From contig JBLGCB010000126.1 of NCBI GenBank assembly GCA_047617105.1, forward strand, positions 1-15,319: a stretch of DNA of 15,319 bases, given 5' to 3'. The stretch comes from JABSOG01 sp047617105. GTDB taxonomy: Bacteria > Pseudomonadota > Gammaproteobacteria > Enterobacterales > Alteromonadaceae. Shown piece after piece: positions 1-6,500 of the stretch. How positions within the stretch are numbered: position 1 is the first letter of the stretch; the number at the start of each line of letters is the position of its first letter. A program made the position numbers and the translations under genes. Below the pieces are notes generated by a model, which was given only the letters and a program-made list of their open reading frames with translations, made no database searches and was not told the DNA's origin.

Positions 1-4
1 AGGG

Positions 5-102
5 CTGAGTCCATTTTGCCCCCTAACTGCGTTACAGCTCGTTTAAATAGAATAACTATTAGTCTCTCACAGTGCCTTGTTAGTGAACAAAATGGATCTC
101 AG
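5..102. repeat. Inverted-repeat element (MITE/REP-like palindromic unit)
   Basis: The outer arms are CTGAGTCCATTTTG (5-18) and CAAAATGGATCTCAG (88-102), complementary except for one extra T. Nested inside are CTAAC (23-27) with GTTAG (79-83), and AATAG (46-50) with CTATT (56-60). The whole 98-bp unit can therefore fold as one long imperfect hairpin. It lies in a non-coding stretch 30 bp beyond the 3' end of the Rpn-family nuclease gene. No transposase gene is visible inside, so it would be non-autonomous if mobile. Its family is not known to me. Confidence 0.55.
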
Positions 103-131
103 CAGTACTATATATGAAATATCAACACGCC

Positions 132-980
132 CTAGCTGTCATCAAGGTTTTTACTGAGTTGAACAACCTGCTCAATGGTTAATTGAGTGGTTTTGGCTAT
201 TTGTTGATGTGTTAGCAGTCCGCTACGCAATAGTTCAAGGGAAATGCGCTTTTGTGCTTCATCAAGCCCTTCTTGCTTAGACGTTTCAATGACGTTAAAT
301 AAATCACGATACTCTTTTAAACTTCTTTGATAGTGCGCTTGTTCTTCTTTATCTAAAGCCGCTATTCTGGCGGTTTCAAAGCCTTGATAAATAATGTCAC
401 CGAGAAATAATTCCGGAATATCCTCCAATGAAGATAAATTTTTGAGAAAATATAACCAACGATCAAAGTGACTGTCGAGTTGTTCAAGGGTTTTATTGAA
501 ATTGGGCATTTCAATATAGATATACTTCAATTTATCGTAAAACACCTGGTTATTCTGGTTTTTCAATTGCACGGTGTGGATAACTTGAGGATCTTTATTA
601 TGAGGGTTAAAGGTGAAATCGAGGATGCCAATACAATATACGGCTTTGAGTTTGAAGTTCCAATTGCCTTTTTTTGCTTGTTCTTGTATCGGAAAAGTCG
701 TGTAATAAATACTGCGGTCTTTAAAGTAGTTTTGCTTGGCCTTCTGCATTTCAACGACAAAGTGCTCATCGTTGTCGTTGGTGCAGAAAATATCAAACAC
801 GGCTTTGCGTTGTTGGCTGCTATCAGGCAGCTTTTCGCTGTTTTTAAAGGTTAGGTCAACAATGGTTTCTTTATCACCAAGCACATCATTTAAAAAGCTG
901 ATCAATAGCTTTTTATTTTTTTCTTCGCCAAACAGTTTTTTAAAACCAAAGTCGGTATAAGGGTCGATGAACGTTAGCAT
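132..980 (-). CDS. Rpn family recombination-promoting nuclease / PD-(D/E)XK putative transposase
   Basis: This 282-residue protein begins with the family signature DPYTDFGFKKLFG (residues 6-18). The core nuclease motif follows: Asp63 in VFDIF and Glu77-x-Gln79 in VVEMQ, the D...ExQ form of the PD-(D/E)XK active site found in Rpn (YhgA-like) proteins. The family was annotated as transposases. The characterised E. coli members are DNA endonucleases that promote RecA-independent recombination. The C-terminal third is helical and charged (an EEQAHYQRSLKEYRDLF stretch) and ends in a short helix-turn-helix-like segment around HQQIAKTTQLTIEQV (about 259-273). The length is normal, with no frameshift. 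The ATG at 978-980 has only a weak purine stretch (GAGTAG) upstream. It stands alone, with its 3' end next to the inverted-repeat element. Family assignment is firm; the cellular role is not. Confidence 0.9.
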   Translation of the reverse strand: MLTFIDPYTDFGFKKLFGEEKNKKLLISFLNDVLGDKETIVDLTFKNSEKLPDSSQQRKAVFDIFCTNDNDEHFVVEMQKAKQNYFKDRSIYYTTFPIQEQAKKGNWNFKLKAVYCIGILDFTFNPHNKDPQVIHTVQLKNQNNQVFYDKLKYIYIEMPNFNKTLEQLDSHFDRWLYFLKNLSSLEDIPELFLGDIIYQGFETARIAALDKEEQAHYQRSLKEYRDLFNVIETSKQEGLDEAQKRISLELLRSGLLTHQQIAKTTQLTIEQVVQLSKNLDDS

Positions 981-1090
981 GATGGGCTACTCATTGAATG
1001 AAATAACAGGCTAAATTATTACAGATAGGTTAGGTAAATGCAACCACTAAATTGGATGTATATACAGCTATTTATGTTTGAAAATAAAAC

Positions 1091-1118
1091 GATAAAAAGA
1101 AGGCCGCGAAGCCTCCTT
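1091..1118 (-). terminator. Rho-independent terminator of the longer hsp20 gene
   Basis: Read on the minus strand, AAGGAGGC and GCCTTCTT form an 8-bp stem (one G-T wobble) around a TTCGCG loop. The stem runs straight into a T-rich tract. It begins 22 nt after the stop codon of the small heat-shock gene that ends at 1141, which is the expected place. Confidence 0.75.
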
Positions 1119-1140
1119 AACAATAACACTCCGATGAAGT

Positions 1141-1677
1141 TTAGTGATTCAGCAATTGCCCTTTGCTATTGATCGGCACTTTGCGTGGTTTCATCGCCTC
1201 GGGTACTTCCCGAGCCAGTTCAATGTGCAATAAGCCATTTTCAATGCTGGCGTCAGTCACTTTGACAAAGTCATCAAGCTGGAATTTACGCTCGAAATTG
1301 CGATTGGCGATGCCCTGGTACAAAAACTGGTGCTTGGGTTCGGCCTCGGCTTTCACTTGTGCTTCTCCCTCTCCCTCGACTTTCTCCGGGGTTTTAGTGC
1401 CAGTGACCACCAACTGATTTTGGCTAGATTCGAGGCTCAGTTCATCTTCGCTGAATCCGGCTACCGCCATGGTAATGCGGTATTTATCCTCGGCCAGTGA
1501 TTCTACGTTGTATGGCGGATAAGACGCCTGTCGCTTTTGCTGCTGCGCTTGCTGCTTGTGACTGTGTTGTTGCCTTCTTTCTTGCTGTTGAAGCTGGCAG
1601 GCTTGATTGACCTGAGAAGCCAGTTGCTCAAAGCCAATGAAAGAGCGGTAAAGTGGAGATAAGTTTAAGTTTTGCAT
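1141..1677 (-). CDS. Small heat-shock protein, IbpA-like, with Gln-rich N-terminal insert
   Basis: 178 residues. The N-terminus (LSPLYRSFIGFEQLAS) and core (YPPYNVE, DKYRITMAVAGF, FLYQGIANRNFERKFQL, NGLLHIELAREVPEAMKPRK) closely follow E. coli IbpA. This is an ATP-independent holdase that binds unfolding proteins and inclusion bodies and passes them to DnaK/ClpB. The alpha-crystallin domain spans about 53-160. Two insertions set it apart from the adjacent paralogue: a Gln/His/Arg-rich stretch at about 24-50, and an acidic stretch (VEGEGEAQVKAEAEPK) at about 101-116 inside the crystallin domain. They make it roughly 28 residues longer than its neighbour and 40 longer than E. coli IbpA. The ATG is supported by GAGGA (1685-1689), 7 nt away. 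It is followed by its own terminator and preceded by its own structured leader, so it need not be co-transcribed with the paralogue. Function is assigned by family. Confidence 0.95.
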   Translation of the reverse strand: MQNLNLSPLYRSFIGFEQLASQVNQACQLQQQERRQQHSHKQQAQQQKRQASYPPYNVESLAEDKYRITMAVAGFSEDELSLESSQNQLVVTGTKTPEKVEGEGEAQVKAEAEPKHQFLYQGIANRNFERKFQLDDFVKVTDASIENGLLHIELAREVPEAMKPRKVPINSKGQLLNH

Positions 1678-1803
1678 AATAATATCCTCAATGCTTTTTA
1701 CCTAGCGAATTAGCCTTGGTAAAAATAAGCAATATTTATAGTGTGCCCTTCATAATGAACGAGCATTTATGTTACTGGTTTTGCCAGGTCCCATACGGCA
1801 ACC
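1678..1803 (-). promoter_or_regulatory. Structured 5' leader of the longer hsp20 gene (candidate RNA thermometer)
   Basis: Three hairpins are visible in the minus-strand transcript. The first is GGUUGCC-GUAU-GGGACC (1787-1803). The second is GCUC-G-UUC, loop AUUAU, GAA-GGGC (1745-1764). The third is an 8-bp stem UUUUUACC/GGUAAAAA (1718-1725 with 1695-1702) that ends 5 nt before the GAGGA ribosome site. The first two recur in the neighbouring paralogue's leader with loop changes and a G-U for A-U substitution. IbpA-type genes in other proteobacteria carry ROSE thermometers. This leader lacks a ROSE-type UUGCU next to the ribosome site, so thermometer function is inferred. Confidence 0.5.
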
Positions 1804-1853
1804 TGACGGGTTACTTATGTTGTAAATAAAACACTAAAAGCCGACGACCGAGC

Positions 1854-2306
1854 CTAAGCGAGGTCGATGGATTTTCGTCCATTAATGGCAATCTTGCGTG
1901 GCTTAAGCGCTTCGGGAATTTCTCGCTCCAGTTCAACGTGCAGCAAACCATTTTCGATGCTGGCGTCGATGACCTTGACGAAATCGCCCAACTGGAATTT
2001 GCGTTCGAAGTTGCGCTCGGCAATACCCTGGTAGAGAAATTGTTTCTCTTCGACTGATTTGGCTTTGGTGCCTTTGATGATCAGGTGATTTTGCTGAGTT
2101 TCGATGTCGAGTTCATCTTCGACAAACCCGGCCACAGCCATGGTTATGCGGTATTTGTCTTGGGCCAGCAATTCAATGTTGTATGGGGGATAAGCAGGTT
2201 GTTTTTCCTGTCGGGTGGCAGTGTCCATCAGTGAGGCTAAGTGATCAAAGCCGATAAATGAACGGTACAGTGGTTTTAAATCTAGGTTTACATCTAAGTG
2301 ACGCAT
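1854..2306 (-). CDS. ibpA: Small heat-shock protein IbpA
   Basis: 150 residues, collinear with E. coli IbpA: LKPLYRSFIGFDHLASL at the N-terminus, YPPYNIE, DKYRITMAVAGF, then FLYQGIAERNFERKFQL, ENGLLHVELEREIPEALKPRKIAI and a short tail. The alpha-crystallin domain covers about residues 35-140. It acts in the cytoplasm as an ATP-independent holdase for heat-denatured proteins, handing them to DnaK/ClpB (family knowledge). The ATG at 2304-2306 follows GAGGA at an ideal distance. It lies 177 bp upstream of the longer paralogue on the same strand, with a separate leader between them, which looks like a tandem duplication that included the leader. It lacks the Gln-rich and acidic inserts of its sister. 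I could not find a convincing terminator directly after its stop, so read-through into the second gene is possible. Confidence 0.95.
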   Translation of the reverse strand: MRHLDVNLDLKPLYRSFIGFDHLASLMDTATRQEKQPAYPPYNIELLAQDKYRITMAVAGFVEDELDIETQQNHLIIKGTKAKSVEEKQFLYQGIAERNFERKFQLGDFVKVIDASIENGLLHVELEREIPEALKPRKIAINGRKSIDLA

Positions 2307-2440
2307 AATGATATCCTCAATAATTTCAATCTCAATATCCTATAAAGGGTCTGAGAAAGAATAAGCAATATTTAATGTGTGCTCTTCATAATGAACGAGC
2401 GTTATATCTTGTATCTTACGTTTGGTCCCTTGCGGCAACC
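2307..2440 (-). promoter_or_regulatory. Structured 5' leader of ibpA (candidate RNA thermometer)
   Basis: It shares two hairpins with the sister gene's leader: GGUUGCC-GCAA-GGGACC (2424-2440) and GCUC-G-UUC, loop AUUAU, GAA-GAGC (2381-2400). Next to the start, UUCUCAG (2351-2357) can pair over 7 bp, including wobbles, with UUGAGGA (2314-2320). That pairing would bury the whole GAGGA ribosome site, and being weak it could melt with heat. The two shared hairpins differ mainly in loops or by G-U/A-U swaps, which suggests selection on structure. Thermometer function is inferred, not shown. Confidence 0.5.
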
Positions 2441-2450
2441 TACAACATAT

Positions 2451-2477
2451 CTATGGTCGGGGAGGGGAATTATCAAG
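2451..2477 (-). promoter_or_regulatory. Possible sigma32-type heat-shock promoter of ibpA
   Basis: The minus strand reads CTTGATA, a 12-nt spacer, then GACCATAG. This resembles the sigma32 consensus (CTTGAAA, 11-16 nt, CCCCATnT), with a near-perfect -35 and a partial -10. It would start transcription just before the conserved leader hairpins. The corresponding region of the sister gene shows no equally good match, which lowers confidence. Confidence 0.35.
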
Positions 2478-2849
2478 GATAAAACTGAATTTATTTTATG
2501 GCTTATTATTTTTATTGAACAAAATCAGTTGTTTAAGTCATTAAAAAAATTGCCACATGATTGGCTAATATTACCGTAATAAATCAAAGGTGATTTTTGA
2601 TCATTTTAATGAAAGTAAAGGGCATCATTAGAACGCTATATTTTTTTTAATGGTGGAGAATGATGCATATCTAGGCTTTTGCCATCGCCTAACTTCGCGA
2701 CTTTCATTCACCAATCCATCTGTTGCGGTTACCCAAAAGAAAACTCCTCTTTGTGTCCAGTATTCAATTGAAATTATTTGTAACTTTATTAGAGCTATTA
2801 CTCTAAACCCTATATACCTTATACCCTGTACCTCACAGCCGGGTTGGGC

Positions 2850-2865
2850 ACAGAATTAATTCTGT
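2850..2865. promoter_or_regulatory. Perfect 16-bp palindrome, possible operator
   Basis: ACAGAATTAATTCTGT is perfectly self-complementary. It sits upstream of the best promoter of the region at a distance (about -91 to -76) typical for an activator site. No known binding consensus is recognised with certainty. Confidence 0.35.
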
Positions 2866-2904
2866 CTATATGGTCAATATCAGTTAAGACTGCGATTATG
2901 TTAC

Positions 2905-2934
2905 TTGACTGTTACAATTAATTTGCATTATCAT
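2905..2934 (+). promoter_or_regulatory. Sigma70-type promoter for the repeat-array RNA
   Basis: A TTGACT -35 (2905-2910) and a TATCAT -10 (2929-2934) lie 18 bp apart, each matching the consensus at 5 of 6 positions. Transcription would begin near 2941, just ahead of the first GGA motifs. Overlapping the -35 is TGTTAC-N6-GTTACA (2899-2916). It matches the spacing and 9 of 12 positions of the GacA/UvrY box (TGTAAG-N6-CTTACA), although such boxes usually lie further upstream. Confidence 0.55.
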
Positions 2935-2969
2935 TACTGGTATGAGGAGCGAGTCGGACCAATGACCAC

Positions 2970-3350
2970 AAGGATTGAAAGCAAATCACAAGGAAAGAGA
3001 CGAGGCGACAAGGACAGAAGCCAAGCCACACAAGGACTGAATTAAACCACAAGGACTGAAAATGTACGTCAAGGACTGATACTAAATTTCAAGGATTGAG
3101 AGCAAATTTTAAGGATTGAAAGCAAGCTTCAAGGATTGAGAGAAAACGTCAAGGATTGAAAACTAACCACAAGGACAGAAAATAAATTTCAAGGATTGAG
3201 AACAAACTTCAAGGATTGAGAACAAACTTCAAGGATTGAGAACAAACTTCAAGGATTGAGAGAAAACGCCAAGGACTGAGAACAAACGTCAAGGATTGAG
3301 AGAAAACATCAAGGATTGAGGACTAACCACAAGGACAGAAATAGCCAACA
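2970..3350 (+). repeat. Tandem array of 20-bp repeats (19 units)
   Basis: The consensus unit is AAGGATTGAGARCAAACKTC. From 3051 to 3331 all 14 intervals are exactly 20 bp; the first four intervals are 20, 20, 22 and 19. Core variants are AAGGATTGA, AAGGACTGA and AAGGACAGA. A 50-bp block at 3131-3180 recurs at 3291-3340 with only 3 mismatches, eight units (160 bp) later. This indicates growth by duplication of multi-unit blocks. Units at 3191-3260 are almost identical, so the most recent expansion is central. There are no unique spacers, so this is not CRISPR. Confidence 0.95.
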
Positions 3351-3468
3351 GGGTTGTAAGCAGGACAGAAGTCTTGCAGGCCAGTACCAAGGATCGACGA
3401 TTTAAGGACCCGATTGAAACCTTATCAAGGATTGGTGGTAGGAAACTTTATATACCGCTTGACCACAA

Positions 3469-3489
3469 GACGCTGGCACAATCAGCGTT
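3469..3489 (+). terminator. Hairpin between the repeat array and the kinase 3' end, weak terminator
   Basis: GACGCTG and CAGCGTT form a 7-bp stem (closing G-T wobble) around GCACAAT. It is followed on the plus strand only by TTAATCGT, so the U-run is poor. It lies between the candidate RNA and the convergent kinase gene and could serve either or both. Confidence 0.35.
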
Positions 3490-3526
3490 AATCGTCAGTC
3501 AGTCTCTCACCATAACCGCCCCCCCT

Positions 3527-6500
3527 CTATAAATTCTCCACTTCCGCCACTGACTGATGAATATCAGCCAAGCCATGATTGGTTTGCACCATGTTAGGAT
3601 GACTTTTGGCGTTATCTAACGCAAAAGCGGTGGTGACGGCTAATGTCTGAATCATATGTTGCTGGTGTTCGTTGTAGGCGTATTTTTCACAGCTTTGCAC
3701 GGTCATTACCCCAATCGCTCGGTCTGCTACAATCAACGGCCAATACATCACGGTCACGGTGGGTTTACCAAAGGTTGGCGTGGGCATGGGGTCGTCGCCG
3801 AAGTACTCAGAATAATCCAAGTTATAATCATTGAGGATCAGCGGTTTTTTATGTTCCATACACCAAACGGCCGGACGGTTGGTTTCTTTCATCGACATAA
3901 ATAACGCGGGCACCAAATCACCGCCAACCACCGATAGCGGGTATTCGATGATCTGTTGCTCGGGTTTATAATGACCAATGGTAAAGACATCAATGTCCAT
4001 CAGTTGGCTGAGTCGGTCATAAATGGTGCTGAGTAAGGCATTGATGTCTGGCATCGCGCTGATTTGGCTGCATATATCACTTAGGGCTGACAGTTTACGA
4101 TTTGACTTGAGCAAAGAGGTGGTACGGTCAGTGACTTTGCGCTCAAGTTGGCGATTGATACAGAGAAACTTAAGCTGAGTTTCGACCCTTGCCAACAACT
4201 CATGCTGGGTCACGGGTTTACTGAGGTAGTCGTTGGCTCCCACGGCAAATCCTTGCACCAAATCGACCACCTGATTTTTGGCGGTTAGAAATATGATTGG
4301 TAAACTATTGATACTGCGTTTTTCTCTGAGCTTTTGACACACCTCATAACCAGACATTTGCGGCATCATCACATCCAGCAAAATTAGGTCAAAGGGGCCA
4401 TCATGCTTGATTAGCTCAAGTGCTTGTTCACCCCCTGAGGCTTCTACCAACTGATAACGTTGTTTACGCAGGTGGTTAGATAACACCTGACGATTAATCG
4501 GTTCGTCATCGACCAGCAGAAGGCGAAAGTGGCTGCCGTCAAATTCATCATGATGAACGTCAAATGCTTGATCTTCTTCAGGAAGCATAAGGCTGGCAGG
4601 CAAGCCAATGGGGATATCGGTAATGATATCAGCCGAGATGTTATCCTGTGCGTTGTTGTTATTGCTGTTATTGATGCTGTCTTCGAGAAAATGCAACCGT
4701 GACACTTGCTGATAATGGCTGGCGTCAAGAGTGCCTTTTTCTTTACAGGCATCTAGGCTAAAGCTAAAGGTTGAACCCTTGTCGGGTTTAGATTTTACAC
4801 TGAGTTTGCCACCATGCAGCTGCACCAGTTGCTGGCTAACCGTCAGCCCCAATCCAGTGTTGTTACAAGCACTGTCTTGGTTATTGTGCTGTGGCGCATC
4901 TTGCATGATGCTGTCGTTGGCTTGGTTAAGTGCGTCAAAAATCACTGCTAGCTGATCTTTGGCCATGCCGATACCGGTGTCTTTGACGCTGATTTTGATT
5001 TTTTGTTTGACCATATGCGCGGTAATGGTGATTTCACCGCTGTTGGTAAACTTAATCGAATTGTCCACCAGATTGTGCAAGATTTGCTGTAAACGGGCTT
5101 CATCGGCCATCACCGCAGGAAAATCTTCTGGCACCGCATTAATTAAGCTCACCGCTTTGTCGCCCAGTAACGGCCGAGACAGGGTTAACACTTCATCTGC
5201 TAAGGTATAGAGAGCCACCGGGTGGGTATGCAACATCAGGTGGTGGTCTTTAAGGCTGGAGAAATCAAGAATATCGTTGACCAGATTGGCTAGGCGTTTG
5301 CCGCTGGCCACTATCATCGCTAGGTTGGCATTGCTGGTTTTTGACTGGGGACCACCAACACCGTCGATTAACGATTCGGCCAAACCGGTAATGCCGTTTA
5401 AGGGGGTACGTAACTCGTGAGCGGTATTGGCCAGAAACTCATCCTTAAGGTGATTGACTTGAGTCAGCTTGAGGTTGAGGGCCTGCTGGTCATGGATTTT
5501 ACGCCTCAACACCTGAAACAAACCAATGCCCAGTGCCGCTAGGGCGAGGCCATAAGCACTATAGGCCCACCAAGTTTGCCAAGTGGGCGGTACTATGGTG
5601 ATCTTCAGGGTTTTGGCTTGTGGATTCCAAAAACCATCGGGATTGGCAGCTTTGATTTGCAAAGTATAATGACCCGGCGACAAATTGTTATAACTGGCAT
5701 ATCGATTATGAGCGTCGGTAACAATCCAATTTTTATCCCAACCTTGCAAGCGATAGCTATATTGTTGTTTCATCGGGTTGGCAAAACCCAGTGCGGTAAA
5801 GCCAAATGACAGCTGATTTTGTTGATAGCCCAGGGTGATTTCAGTGAGTTCGTCAATGGCTTTGCTGAGCACCAAACCACTGTTATTGACGGACTTAGTG
5901 TCGGCGACTGAGGCCGCTGAAGGTTTGGCCGTGGTAGCTGACGGATCGGCGATGGGCACGCTTTGATTAAACAGTCTGAAATCGGTGAGGACAACGGTGG
6001 GTTGTTGCTGATTATCCTTTACTTTCCTAGGGAAAAAGCGTTCAAAACCATTGACGCCACCAAAAAACAATTCGTCTTGCTGGCTGCGATATACTGCGCC
6101 TGTGCTAAACAGATTGTTTTGCAGGCCATCATTGATATCATAGTTTCTGAAACTTTCGGTCGACATATAGAATTTGCTTAGCCCTTTATTGGTGCTGATC
6201 CACAGCTGACCCTTGGTGCCTTCGATAATGGCGTGAATGGTATTGTCACCAAGGCCGTCTTTTTCGCTGTAGTGGATAAATGCGCCCCGTTTGGCATTGT
6301 ATTTATTCAGCCCATCTTTGGTGCCGACCCAAAGCCAGCCTTTGCTGTCTTCAAAGATGGTGTTAACACCATTGTCGCTGAGACTGTGAAAATTGGCTGG
6401 TTGATGTTGCCAGCGGACAAAACGTTGATTCTCTGGTTCGTAACGATTTAGGCCGCCATCGGTGCCGATCCACAGTTCGCCACGGCTGTTTTCGTAAATA

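Larger units (their letters stand above)
2441..2904. other. Gene-free spacer between ibpA and the 20-bp repeat array
   Basis: I see no protein gene here. Short open frames at 2379-2579 and 2650-2859 (plus strand) have no ribosome site and no recognisable protein features. The only structured site is a perfect 16-bp palindrome, ACAGAATTAATTCTGT, at 2850-2865. It is centred about 83 bp before the inferred start of the repeat-array RNA and is a possible operator or activator site. Confidence 0.5.
2941..3489 (+). ncRNA. Candidate CsrB/RsmY-type CsrA-sequestering small RNA
   Basis: On the plus strand this stretch carries AAGGA at 2970, 2990, 3010, 3032 and 3051, then every 20 nt to 3331, making 19 copies. 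Five further copies or close variants lie between 3361 and 3443, with GAGGA and CGGA near the 5' end. ANGGA/CAAGGAU is the core recognised by CsrA/RsmA, and CsrB-type RNAs contain roughly 20 such sites. In many units UUCA-AGGAU-UGAG forms a short hairpin with GGA in its loop, as in CsrA sites. The roughly 20-nt spacing is close to the distance favoured for one CsrA dimer bridging two sites. The minus strand carries no GGA in the units. Both strands have stops in all frames, so it is not coding. A good promoter lies just upstream. The 3' end is uncertain: the best hairpin (3469-3489) lacks a strong U-run. Alternatives are a protein-binding minisatellite or an iteron-like array. Confidence 0.65.

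Noticed and set aside
1824..1853. Rho-independent terminator directly after ibpA
   Set aside because: GC-rich text is present but I could not build a contiguous stem followed by a T-run.
2379..2579. 66-residue plus-strand open frame
   Set aside because: It overlaps the ibpA leader antisense, has no ribosome site and no recognisable features.
2650..2859. 69-residue plus-strand open frame
   Set aside because: It has no convincing ribosome site, an unremarkable composition and no known domain; it lies in the upstream region of the array RNA.
2970..3350. CRISPR array (unit ends resemble GATTGAAAG)
   Set aside because: The period is 20 bp with no unique spacers, units are degenerate, and there are no cas genes.
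2970..3350. Repetitive protein-coding gene
   Set aside because: The 20-bp period shifts frame each unit, and TGA occurs within the unit on both strands, so no frame stays open.
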